Assembly (NCBI RefSeq): GCF_040096015.1
Contig: NZ_JBBMFO010000007.1
Location: 1 to 64,000, forward strand
From: Peptoniphilus_A hominis
GTDB taxonomy: Bacteria; Bacillota; Clostridia; Tissierellales; Peptoniphilaceae
Direction of reading: 5' to 3'
DNA: 64,000 bases
The translations under genes were made by a program, and so were the position numbers. Within the stretch, counting starts at the first letter, position 1; the number at the start of each line of letters is the position of its first letter. The notes under the pieces are model-generated. The model made no database searches. It was not told the DNA's origin and saw nothing but the letters and a program-made list of their open reading frames with translations. Below are positions 8,969 through 16,710 of this stretch, in pieces.

Positions 8969-9591
8969 GCTAATTTTTCATCTACAACTTTCATAATTTC
9001 AGCGTGATTTTTTTCTACAATTTTTCTTGTAGCAGCCATTTTATCTTCAAGTTCATGTCTGTAGTCTTGGTCTTTAAGTGAGTTTAGGTTGATGATTACA
9101 TTTAAGAAAGCACCATTAACTGCAGCTTCAATATTTAATAGAGCAACTGCAACATCAGTGATGGCATTTGAATTTCCCTTTTCAGCAAGTTCCCTTGCAA
9201 AGTCATAAAGTTCTGTAACCTTCATACCAAGTCCAAGAGGTACTTCAATTGCATTTCTGTAACCTTCTTGAATTTTTTCAGATCTGATTTTCTTTTCTTC
9301 TTCAGTTTCCTTTGGAAGTTGCATAGCATCCATAACTCCGTTAAAAGAGTTAGCGTCCTTGTCAATTCCATCAACAAAATCTTTTTTATATTTTACAAGT
9401 TCAGCATGGATTTCTTCCATTCTTTCAGAAACATCCATATATTTTTTCTTGCCAATAGTTAGTGCTGCAACCATTGCAAGAAGTGAAGCAGCCATTGATG
9501 CGTTAAGTGCAGCAATAGATCCGCCACCTGGTGCTGGTGAATTTGAAGCAGTTTCGTCTGCGAATTCTACTATAGTTAAATCTTTAAGCAT
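8965..9591 (-). CDS. fchA: Formimidoyl-tetrahydrofolate cyclodeaminase
   Basis: 208 residues, matching the stand-alone cyclodeaminase. The glycine-rich stretch PAPGGGSIAALNASMAASL near residues 20-38 is typical of the FTCD_C fold. It converts 5-formimino-tetrahydrofolate to methenyl-tetrahydrofolate and ammonia, the step after FtcD. It is 8 nt downstream of fhs and overlaps glmL by 4 nt. In animals this activity is fused to the formiminotransferase; here the two are separate genes. Confidence 0.92.
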   Translation of the reverse strand: MLKDLTIVEFADETASNSPAPGGGSIAALNASMAASLLAMVAALTIGKKKYMDVSERMEEIHAELVKYKKDFVDGIDKDANSFNGVMDAMQLPKETEEEKKIRSEKIQEGYRNAIEVPLGLGMKVTELYDFARELAEKGNSNAITDVAVALLNIEAAVNGAFLNVIINLNSLKDQDYRHELEDKMAATRKIVEKNHAEIMKVVDEKLA

Positions 9592-9599
9592 TTTTCCTC

Positions 9600-11279
9600 C
9601 TAGAATAATCCAGTGATAACTCCGTTGTTGTCAATATCCATCTTGTTGGCAGCTGGTACCTTTGGAAGTCCAGGCATTACCATGATGTTTGAAGTTTGAA
9701 CAACAATAAATCCTGCTCCTGCAGAAACTCTTACATCTTGAATTTCGATGTCAAAGTCAGTAGGTGCTCCCATTACTTTTTGGTCGTCAGTAAAGGAGAA
9801 TTGTGTCTTAGCAACACAGATAGGAAGTTTGTCAAGACCCATTTCTTCAAGTTTCTTAACTTGATTCATTGCAGCCTTAGTGAAGTTAGCCTTTCTACCT
9901 CTGTAAATTTCAGTAACAATAGTGTTAACTTTGTTTACTATGCTGTCATTTTCGTCGTAAAGTGGTTTGAAGTTGGATTTTTCTTCGTCGATTAGTTCAA
10001 CAACTTGTTTAGCTAAATCTTCTGCACCTTCGCCACCCTTTGCGAAACATTCACAAAGTGAAATTCTTACGCCAAGTTCTGCACAAAGTTCTTGTAATTT
10101 TGCAATTTCAGCTTCAGTATCATCAGCAAATCTGTTGATAGCAATAATAGCTGGAACGCCAAATTTCTTAATATTTTCAACGTGACGTCTTAAGTTAGCA
10201 AATCCTTTTTCAAGAGCTTCAACATTTTCAGTCTTTAGTTCTTTTTTATCTACTCCACCGTGCATCTTAAGAGCTTTAATAGTAGCAACAATTACTACAG
10301 CATCTGGAGATAGACCAGCTTTTCTACATTTAATGTCCATGAATTTTTCTGCACCAAGGTCAGCACCGAAACCTGCTTCTGTAACAGCGTAATCGCTAGT
10401 GTTAAGTGCAAGTTTTGTAGCTAAGATTGAGTTACATCCATGAGCAATATTTGCAAAAGGTCCACCGTGAATAAATGCTGGTGTATTTTCAAGTGTTTGT
10501 ACCATATTTGGTTTAAGTGCATCTTTAAGAAGCATTGCAACTGCACCTTGGATTTCAAGATCAGCAACAGTTACAGGTTCTCCATCAAGATTATATCCAA
10601 TAATCATTCTAGCAAGTCTATTCTTTAAATCTTCAATGTTTTCAGAAAGACAAAGAACTGCCATGATTTCAGATGCAACAGTAATCATGAAGTGGTCTTC
10701 TCTAGGGAAACCATCAGCTTTTTTACCAAGAGAGATAACAACATTTCTTAAAGATCTGTCATTCATATCGATAACTCTCTTCCAAGTAATTTGTCTACAG
10801 TCAATTCTTAGAGCATTTCCTTGATGAATGTGGTTGTCAATACAAGCTGAAATAAGGTTATTTGCAGCTGTCATTGCGTGAAGGTCTCCAGTGAAGTGAA
10901 GATTAATATCTTCCATTGGAACTACTTGTGAGTATCCGCCACCTGCAGCTCCACCCTTAACACCAAAAACTGGTCCAAGAGATGGTTCACGAAGTGCTAC
11001 TGCAGATTTTTTGCCAATTCTATTAAGACCTTGAGTAAGTCCAATAGAAACTGTAGATTTACCTTCACCTGCTGGTGTAGGGCTAATTGCAGAAACTAAA
11101 ATTAGTTTTCCGTATTCGTTGTTTTCATCAATTCTTTTAATTGCGTCCCAAGAAATTTTTGCCTTATACTTGCCGTATTGTTCAAGATCGTCTTTTTCAA
11201 GACCGATTTTAGCAGCAACTTCTTCAATAGGAAGCATTGTAGCTTCATCAGCTATTTGTATATCTGTTTTAAATGCCAT
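9600..11279 (-). CDS. fhs: Formate-tetrahydrofolate ligase
   Basis: 559 residues, standard for Fhs. The P-loop-like motif TPAGEGKSTVSIGLTQGL and the stretch GVKGGAAGGGYSQV are clearly present. The enzyme interconverts formate, ATP and tetrahydrofolate with 10-formyl-tetrahydrofolate. Within the hut operon the reverse direction is likely, giving formate and ATP from the histidine formimino carbon. It lies 8 nt after ftcD and 8 nt before fchA. I see no separate methenyl-tetrahydrofolate cyclohydrolase (FolD) in the window. Confidence 0.95.
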   Translation of the reverse strand: MAFKTDIQIADEATMLPIEEVAAKIGLEKDDLEQYGKYKAKISWDAIKRIDENNEYGKLILVSAISPTPAGEGKSTVSIGLTQGLNRIGKKSAVALREPSLGPVFGVKGGAAGGGYSQVVPMEDINLHFTGDLHAMTAANNLISACIDNHIHQGNALRIDCRQITWKRVIDMNDRSLRNVVISLGKKADGFPREDHFMITVASEIMAVLCLSENIEDLKNRLARMIIGYNLDGEPVTVADLEIQGAVAMLLKDALKPNMVQTLENTPAFIHGGPFANIAHGCNSILATKLALNTSDYAVTEAGFGADLGAEKFMDIKCRKAGLSPDAVVIVATIKALKMHGGVDKKELKTENVEALEKGFANLRRHVENIKKFGVPAIIAINRFADDTEAEIAKLQELCAELGVRISLCECFAKGGEGAEDLAKQVVELIDEEKSNFKPLYDENDSIVNKVNTIVTEIYRGRKANFTKAAMNQVKKLEEMGLDKLPICVAKTQFSFTDDQKVMGAPTDFDIEIQDVRVSAGAGFIVVQTSNIMVMPGLPKVPAANKMDIDNNGVITGLF

Positions 11280-11287
11280 ATATTTAA

Positions 11288-12181
11288 TTACTCCTCAATT
11301 AATAATGTTTCAAGAACTTGTTCTGATTTTAAGCCTTCGATTTGCATATAATAAGCTGCTGAATCTACTAGGGCTTGAAGTGGAAGAAGTCCAATAAGTT
11401 CAGTATTTACAACTGTAACGCCATATCTCTTAGCTTCTGATTTAATCATTTCAAGAGCTTGGTAAATTGCAGTTTTTTCAAAGTTTACAAGGTTCATTGA
11501 TACTTGAGTTTGACCTTTTTCTTCAAGTTCAAGACCAATAGCCTTAACAAATCTAAGTCCTCCACCAATGTGACGAACTTTCTTTGCAATTGTATCAGCA
11601 ACAGTTAAGTCGCTTGTGTTTAGGTTAACATTAAATGCAATAAGGTGGAATCTTGCTGCAACAGCAGTAGCTCCTGATTTAACATTCATTTCTTGAGGAC
11701 CAAAATCTGGTTTCCATTCAGGTTCCTTGATTTTGTCGAAGAATCCTTCATATTGTCCTTTTCTTACTTTTGCAAGATTCTTTCTATCTGGAGTGGAAGC
11801 TGCATCTTCATATAGATAAACAGGAATTCCCATATCACCAATTGCTTTACCAACTTTTTTAGCATATTCAACACATTCTTCAGTAGTACATTCAGTTACT
11901 GGAACGAAAGGTACAACGTCAACAGCTCCCATTCTTGGGTGAGCTCCCTTGTGTTTTGACATATCGATTATTTCAGAAGCAACTTTTACAGATTCAATAA
12001 CTGCATCAATAACAGCTTCTGGTTCACCAATTACTTCAACAACAAGTCTGTTGTGGTCAGCGTCTGGTTGATAATCGATTAATTTAATGTTTTCTTTTGC
12101 TCTAAAGCATTCTGTGATTTGTTCAACTTTCTTTAGGTCCCTACCTTCAGAATAGTTTGGGATACACATTACTCTTTTCAA
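11288..12181 (-). CDS. ftcD: Glutamate formimidoyltransferase
   Basis: 297 residues, equal to the formiminotransferase half of the bifunctional animal enzyme. The N-terminus MKRVMCIPNYSEGRD matches the family pattern CVPNFSEGRD, and the loop HKGAHPRMGAVDVVPFVP is the conserved folate/formiminoglutamate region. It moves the formimino group from formiminoglutamate to tetrahydrofolate, releasing glutamate. It is the second gene of the operon, 70 nt after hutH, and is followed closely by fhs and fchA. Confidence 0.95.
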   Translation of the reverse strand: MKRVMCIPNYSEGRDLKKVEQITECFRAKENIKLIDYQPDADHNRLVVEVIGEPEAVIDAVIESVKVASEIIDMSKHKGAHPRMGAVDVVPFVPVTECTTEECVEYAKKVGKAIGDMGIPVYLYEDAASTPDRKNLAKVRKGQYEGFFDKIKEPEWKPDFGPQEMNVKSGATAVAARFHLIAFNVNLNTSDLTVADTIAKKVRHIGGGLRFVKAIGLELEEKGQTQVSMNLVNFEKTAIYQALEMIKSEAKRYGVTVVNTELIGLLPLQALVDSAAYYMQIEGLKSEQVLETLLIEE

Positions 12182-12251
12182 TTAATTTCCTCCTATAGGT
12201 TATCTAATACTTTTTTCTTACCGATATATTATATAATATTTAAACTAAATA

Positions 12252-13790
12252 TTAAAGTTCTACTACTTTTTCAACTTCTTCAAGAAGTTTTCCGCTTGTA
12301 ATTAATTCTTGAGCTTTTTCAAGTTCAACATAAATTTCAATCTTCTTATCTTCTTCGATAAATGCAACTTGATTTCTAATTACATCGTGAGCAACTTTTG
12401 TACCTTTACCAAGTTCATATTTGTTGTCTTCCATTTCCATTCTGAAATCAAGGGCTTGAGCAGCTATCATAAGTTCAGTAGTTAAAATTCTTGCAGTGTT
12501 CTTAACAACTTCTCTAACTTTTCTTGAAGCCCAGTTACCCATTGATACGAAGTCTTCTTGGTTTTCACAAGATGTTATTGAGTCAACACTTGCTGGGTGA
12601 GATAGTGTTTTATTTTCAGATGCTAAAGCAGCTGCAGCATATTGAGTGATCATAAATCCAGAGTTAAGTCCTGGGTGCTTAACTAGGAAAGAAGGCATTC
12701 CAGAAAGTGTAGTGTTAACCATTCTTTCAATTCTTCTTTCAGAAACATTACCTAGTTCAGAAACTGCAATTGCTAAGAAGTCAAATGGTTGAGCCATTAA
12801 TTCTCCGTGGAAGTTACCACCAGAAATTACCTTACCATCGTGAGTGATGATTGGGTTATCAGTTGCTGAGTTAAGTTCGATTTCAACTTTTTCTTTAACA
12901 TATTCAAGAGTATCCTTAGAAGCTCCGTGAATTTGTGGCATACATCTGAATGTATAAGCATCTTGAACTCTAAGTTCAGCAGTGTGAGTTACATAAGTTG
13001 AACCTTCAAGAATATTTCTTAAGTTTTCAGCAGTCTTAAGTGATCCTGCGTGTGGTCTAATTGTGTGAAGTTCTTCCCAGAATGCGTCGATGATTCCTCT
13101 TGAAGATTCACAAGCCATAGCTCCTGCGATATCAGCGATCTTAGAAAGTTGAAGTGCATCATATAGTGCAAGTGCTCCAGTTGCAGTAAGAACTGTAGTA
13201 CCGTTAATTAGTGCAAGACCTTCTTTAGCTGCAAGTGCAATTGGTTTAAGTCCTGCTTTTTCCATGGCTTCTTTTCCTGGAAGAAGTTCGCCTTCATAGT
13301 AAGCTTTTCCAAGACCAAGCATTGGAAGAACCATATGTGCAAGTGGTGCTAAGTCTCCAGATGCTCCAAGAGATCCCTTTTCTGGAATAAATGGAACAAC
13401 ATTTCTATTTAACATTTCAAGAAGTAATTCAATAGTAGAAAGTCTGATTCCAGAAACTCCCTTTAATAATGAGTTAATTCTAATAAGCATAACTGCTCTT
13501 GTTTCGTCTTCAGGAAGTGGGTTGCCAAATCCAGAAGCGTGAGTTCTAATGATGTTTTCTTGAAGTTGAGCTGAATCTTCTTTAGAAATTGAAACTCTTG
13601 ATAGAGAACCAAATCCAGTGTTGATTCCATAAACTACTCTTTCTTCTTCAACGATTTCTTCAACATATTCTCTTGATTTGTTTACATCAGCAATAGCCTT
13701 TTCGTCGATTACTGCCTTTACATGGTTTCTAGTAACTTCTACTAATTCTTCTAGTGTTAGATCATTACCTGTTAATACTACTTTGTTCAT
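12252..13790 (-). CDS. hutH: Histidine ammonia-lyase
   Basis: 512 residues. The Ala-Ser-Gly triad that forms the MIO cofactor is at residues 143-145 within GSLGASGDLAPLAHM, exactly the position known for HutH. It removes ammonia from histidine to give urocanate. It is the first gene of the operon hutH-ftcD-fhs-fchA-glmL. The start codon has AAAGGGAG 8 nt upstream. A well-formed promoter and a cre-like box lie about 140-185 nt upstream (separate entry). hutU and hutI are 15 kb away. Confidence 0.97.
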   Translation of the reverse strand: MNKVVLTGNDLTLEELVEVTRNHVKAVIDEKAIADVNKSREYVEEIVEEERVVYGINTGFGSLSRVSISKEDSAQLQENIIRTHASGFGNPLPEDETRAVMLIRINSLLKGVSGIRLSTIELLLEMLNRNVVPFIPEKGSLGASGDLAPLAHMVLPMLGLGKAYYEGELLPGKEAMEKAGLKPIALAAKEGLALINGTTVLTATGALALYDALQLSKIADIAGAMACESSRGIIDAFWEELHTIRPHAGSLKTAENLRNILEGSTYVTHTAELRVQDAYTFRCMPQIHGASKDTLEYVKEKVEIELNSATDNPIITHDGKVISGGNFHGELMAQPFDFLAIAVSELGNVSERRIERMVNTTLSGMPSFLVKHPGLNSGFMITQYAAAALASENKTLSHPASVDSITSCENQEDFVSMGNWASRKVREVVKNTARILTTELMIAAQALDFRMEMEDNKYELGKGTKVAHDVIRNQVAFIEEDKKIEIYVELEKAQELITSGKLLEEVEKVVEL

Positions 13791-13925
13791 AATTGTACTC
13801 CCTTTCCTTTAATTGATTACATTTTACTTACTAATTCAAAAGAAAATATAAAGATGAAAAATTATGTCATCCTTTGAAAAGTAGTAACTATAAAAATTTA
13901 CCAGCACTTGCTAAACTTTAATTGT

Positions 13926-13975
13926 TTGCAAATGTTTTCTACAATGATTCTATTCCAAATATAAATTATTGTCAA
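13926..13975 (-). promoter_or_regulatory. hutH promoter with cre-like operator
   Basis: On the minus strand TTGACA (13975-13970), a 17-nt spacer and TAGAAT (13952-13947) form a good sigma-A promoter. Six nt downstream begins AGAAAACATTTGCAA (13940-13926), which on the other strand reads TTGCAAATGTTTTCT and fits the Bacillus CcpA consensus WTGNAANCGNWNNCW at 14 of 15 positions. It would cover the transcription start, a position suited to repression. The same layout occurs at the NhaC gene next to hutI. Confidence 0.65.
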
Positions 13976-14202
13976 TAATTTTCAATAAAATTAAACTCTT
14001 TTACTAAAAAAAGTACAATATTTTATCTCTTTTTTTTAGTAATTTGATTCTTGATTTTTGTGTTTTAAACAAAACTTAGTCTACATGATTAGTAATCCTT
14101 CCTTTTTATAAAAAATTATTATAAAAACTTTTAAAAAAATTATATCATTTATATTAATCTATGTATTTTTGCATCTTTGTATCTTAGAAAAAATATTTCC
14201 AA

Positions 14203-14230
14203 TAAAAAATGACTTAGTCCCCTAAGTCAT
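14203..14230 (-). terminator. Terminator with ATGACTTAG stem (copy 1)
   Basis: ATGACTTAG and CTAAGTCAT pair around TCCC, followed on the minus strand by a T run. It ends the transcript of the small membrane protein pair. The stem is identical to the terminator at 15192-15221. Confidence 0.85.
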
Positions 14231-14240
14231 AAAATTCATC

Positions 14241-14450
14241 TTAATCTTTTTTTATTAATCCATAAACAATAAGTCCTACGGAAAGAATAAAGGCAATTAT
14301 TAAAGTGCTGTCATCTTTAAGGTAATTAATTAAATTATTTTGATAAGACGATGTCATCTTCAGATCAAAAAGTGGCATGAAGTGTAAAAATATTATTAAT
14401 AAAACAGTCAAGACCACGCCACTTATAATATACTTGTCTCTAGATTTCAT
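14241..14450 (-). CDS. Small two-helix membrane protein, unknown
   Basis: 69 residues with two predicted transmembrane helices (about 8-27 and 47-66) separated by a short polar loop. I recognise no family. Its start overlaps the preceding gene by 11 nt, and a terminator follows 10 nt after the stop, so the pair is one small transcription unit. The coupling to the neighbour is the main reason to believe it is real. Confidence 0.6.
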   Translation of the reverse strand: MKSRDKYIISGVVLTVLLIIFLHFMPLFDLKMTSSYQNNLINYLKDDSTLIIAFILSVGLIVYGLIKKD

Positions 14451-15132
14451 TTATTTGCTCCTTTCTTACTATTAAATATCCTCCAACAACTTTTTTTGCG
14501 CTGCCCTTTCTTATCTCTCCGTTCTTACTAAGAATTTTAAAGTAATAAGAATTAATTTCAGGGTAAAGGCTGGCAGTGGCAAAAGTTTTTCCTTCAACTT
14601 TTATATCAAGATCTAAATCAATTAAAATCTCTCTTTTTACATCAAAAGCCAAGGCATTGGAAATTATTTTTTCATCTATAGGCAGGTCTGCCATATAATC
14701 ATTTTTAAATTTTTTCTCTCCAAGTTTTATAGTGACTTCTTCATCTTCCTTGTTGTCGCATATTGACTGATAATAGTCTCCACTAAACTCTACTACATTT
14801 TTAACTTCTGAAATATCTTCAATTATATAGCCTTCTTTATTTTTTACTTCTTGCTTAATATAAGCTTCATCTTCAAAAAATTTTATGTGTTTTATTTCTG
14901 AAATTTCGGAGCCTAGACTTTCTTCAATTTGTTTTTTCTCTTCATCAGATAGATCTTCTATTTCGAAGTTTTTCTTGTCCTCACTTTTTTCCCCACTGTA
15001 ATTTTTTTGATCTTCACTTGAAATTACCTGGTCCTTGTTGTGTGAATTATAGGTCCTAAGTCCAGCATAGATGAAAAGCAAAAATATTATGGCAAGAAAA
15101 ATAATTATCTTCTTCACTGATGACTTCATCAA
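14440..15132 (-). CDS. Single-pass membrane protein, unknown
   Basis: 230 residues. One N-terminal transmembrane helix (about 7-25) is followed by an acidic, Lys/Asp/Glu-rich linker (about 33-80) and an extracellular domain with alternating beta-type pattern. There is no lipobox. I do not recognise a family. It precedes the 69-residue membrane protein with an 11-nt overlap, so the two are probably made together. It lies between the hut operon and an amino acid ABC transporter, but terminators separate it from both. Confidence 0.65.
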   Translation of the reverse strand: MMKSSVKKIIIFLAIIFLLFIYAGLRTYNSHNKDQVISSEDQKNYSGEKSEDKKNFEIEDLSDEEKKQIEESLGSEISEIKHIKFFEDEAYIKQEVKNKEGYIIEDISEVKNVVEFSGDYYQSICDNKEDEEVTIKLGEKKFKNDYMADLPIDEKIISNALAFDVKREILIDLDLDIKVEGKTFATASLYPEINSYYFKILSKNGEIRKGSAKKVVGGYLIVRKEQINEI

Positions 15133-15191
15133 ACACTCTCCTTAAGAGGATTATATCATCTGAAAAAAAATTTTTCCATGTAAAAAACTGC

Positions 15192-15221
15192 AAGAAAAAA
15201 TGACTTAGTCGCCTAAGTCAT
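15192..15221 (-). terminator. Terminator with ATGACTTAG stem (copy 2)
   Basis: ATGACTTAG and CTAAGTCAT pair around TCGC, followed on the minus strand by TTTTTTC. It closes the amino acid ABC transporter operon 27 nt after its last stop. It differs from copy 1 only in the loop. Confidence 0.9.
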
Positions 15222-15247
15222 CTCTATCTAATATTTACAAAAATTAT

Positions 15248-15976
15248 TTAAAGCACCTTTGCTAAAAAGTTTTGTGTTCTTTCATTCTTCGGATTGCCGA
15301 AGACTTCTTCTGGACTTCCCTCTTCTACAATATAGCCGCCGTCCATGAATAAAATTCTGTCGCCAACTTCTCTTGCAAAGCCCATTTCGTGAGTTACAAC
15401 AACCATTGTCATGCCTTCCTTGGCAAGGTCCTTCATTATATCTAAAACTTCTCCTACCATTTCTGGGTCAAGGGCAGATGTTGGTTCGTCAAAGAGCATT
15501 ACCTTTGGATTCATGGCAAGGGCTCTCGCTATGGCAATTCTTTGCTTTTGTCCGCCCGATAAGGACTTTGGATAGGAATCTCTCTTGTCTGGGAGACCCA
15601 CTCTTTCTAAAAGTTCCATTGCCTTTTTTTCTGCCTGATCTTTTTCCATTTTCTTCACAAGAGTTGGTGCAAGAGTAATGTTATCTATTATATTTAAGTT
15701 GTTGAAGAGATTAAAGGACTGAAATACCATGCCCATTTCCTCACGAACTTTATTTATGTCAATGTCCTTTGAAGTTATCTCTTCATCATCTACAAAAATT
15801 TTGCCACTTGTTGGCTCTTCTAAAAGGTTTAAGCACCTTAAAAAAGTTGATTTACCTGAACCTGATGGTCCAATGACAACTACTACTTCTCCGTCTTTTA
15901 TTTCTTGATTTATTCCCTTTAGGACTTCAAGTTCTCCAAAGGATTTAGTCAAATTTTCTACCTTAATCATTTGCAA
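15248..15976 (-). CDS. Polar amino acid ABC transporter, ATP-binding protein
   Basis: 242 residues, a GlnQ-type ATPase. Walker A is GPSGSGKST, the ABC signature LSGGQKQRIAIARAL, Walker B VMLFDEPTSALD, and the switch His is in VVVTHEMGFA. It powers uptake of a polar amino acid through the neighbouring permease. Its start overlaps the permease gene by 14 nt. The substrate (for example glutamine, glutamate, arginine, cystine or histidine) cannot be fixed from sequence. Confidence 0.94.
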   Translation of the reverse strand: MQMIKVENLTKSFGELEVLKGINQEIKDGEVVVVIGPSGSGKSTFLRCLNLLEEPTSGKIFVDDEEITSKDIDINKVREEMGMVFQSFNLFNNLNIIDNITLAPTLVKKMEKDQAEKKAMELLERVGLPDKRDSYPKSLSGGQKQRIAIARALAMNPKVMLFDEPTSALDPEMVGEVLDIMKDLAKEGMTMVVVTHEMGFAREVGDRILFMDGGYIVEEGSPEEVFGNPKNERTQNFLAKVL

Positions 15977-16640
15977 GTCTCCTTTCTAGAAGTCCCAAAG
16001 CCTTTGAAAGGCTAAAGGTCATAATGAAATAAATTACAGCTACAAATATGAAGGGTTTTACTAGTTGATAAGTACCTGAAGAAATAGTTTTTCCGGCATA
16101 CATGAGTTCTCCAACTCCAACTGTATAGGTGATGGAAGATTCCTTTATAAGTGTAATAAATTCATTTACAAGGGCAGGAAGTATATTTTTTATTGCTTGT
16201 GGCATTATTACCTTTGCCATGGCTTGCTTTTTGTTAAGTCCAAGAGATCTTGCTGCTTCCATTTGTCCAGGATCAACTGATGCAATACCTGACCTTATAA
16301 TTTCTGCAACATAGGCTGCTGAGTTAAGACTTATTGAAAGTGCACACAAAAACATTGGGGCAGTCAAAAGTGTAAATTGTTCTGGTATTATTTTTTTTAG
16401 TCCAAAATAAACAATCATTATTTGCACAAGCATTGGTGTACCTCTCACCACTTCGATGTAAATATTTGAAAGTATATTTAGTAATTTTATTTTTGATGTC
16501 TTCATTAGAGCAAGTAAAAGTCCAAGGGTAAAACCTAAAAGGACTCCAATTATTGAAAGCTCAATAGTGGTCAAGGCTCCATTTAAATAGGTTGGAAGAT
16601 ATTTACTTGCGAAGGCAATTTGTCTCGATATGATTCCCAT
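15963..16640 (-). CDS. Polar amino acid ABC transporter, permease
   Basis: 225 residues of the HisM/GlnP family with about five transmembrane helices. The EAA loop is visible as EAARSLGLNKKQAMAKVIMPQA, where the permease docks on the ATPase. It overlaps the ATPase gene by 14 nt. It lies 70 nt after the binding protein gene, with a hairpin terminator in that gap that would lower its expression relative to the binding protein. Confidence 0.93.
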   Translation of the reverse strand: MGIISRQIAFASKYLPTYLNGALTTIELSIIGVLLGFTLGLLLALMKTSKIKLLNILSNIYIEVVRGTPMLVQIMIVYFGLKKIIPEQFTLLTAPMFLCALSISLNSAAYVAEIIRSGIASVDPGQMEAARSLGLNKKQAMAKVIMPQAIKNILPALVNEFITLIKESSITYTVGVGELMYAGKTISSGTYQLVKPFIFVAVIYFIMTFSLSKALGLLERRLAND

Positions 16641-16668
16641 ATTATTCCTTTCTAAATTATCTAATTTA

Positions 16669-16701
16669 CAAAATAAAAATTCCCCACATAAAGTAGGGAA
16701 T
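16669..16701 (-). terminator. Intra-operon hairpin between binding protein and permease
   Basis: On the minus strand ATTCCCTAC and GTGGGGAAT (one G-T pair) enclose TTTAT and are followed by TTTTATTTTG. The position between the binding protein gene and the permease gene fits a partial terminator that sets a high binding-protein to permease ratio, or protects the upstream mRNA end. Confidence 0.7.
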
Positions 16702-16710
16702 ATTTAATTA

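Larger units (their letters stand above)
13791..14240. other. Intergenic region upstream of hutH
   Basis: 450 bp without a gene. It holds the hutH promoter and cre-like box, an untranslated leader of about 150 nt, an imperfect inverted repeat TTTACCA-N5-TGCTAAA at 13897-13915 within the leader, and at its far end the terminator of the small membrane protein gene (14209-14230). The stretch 13980-14200 is AT-rich and I see nothing in it. Confidence 0.7.
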
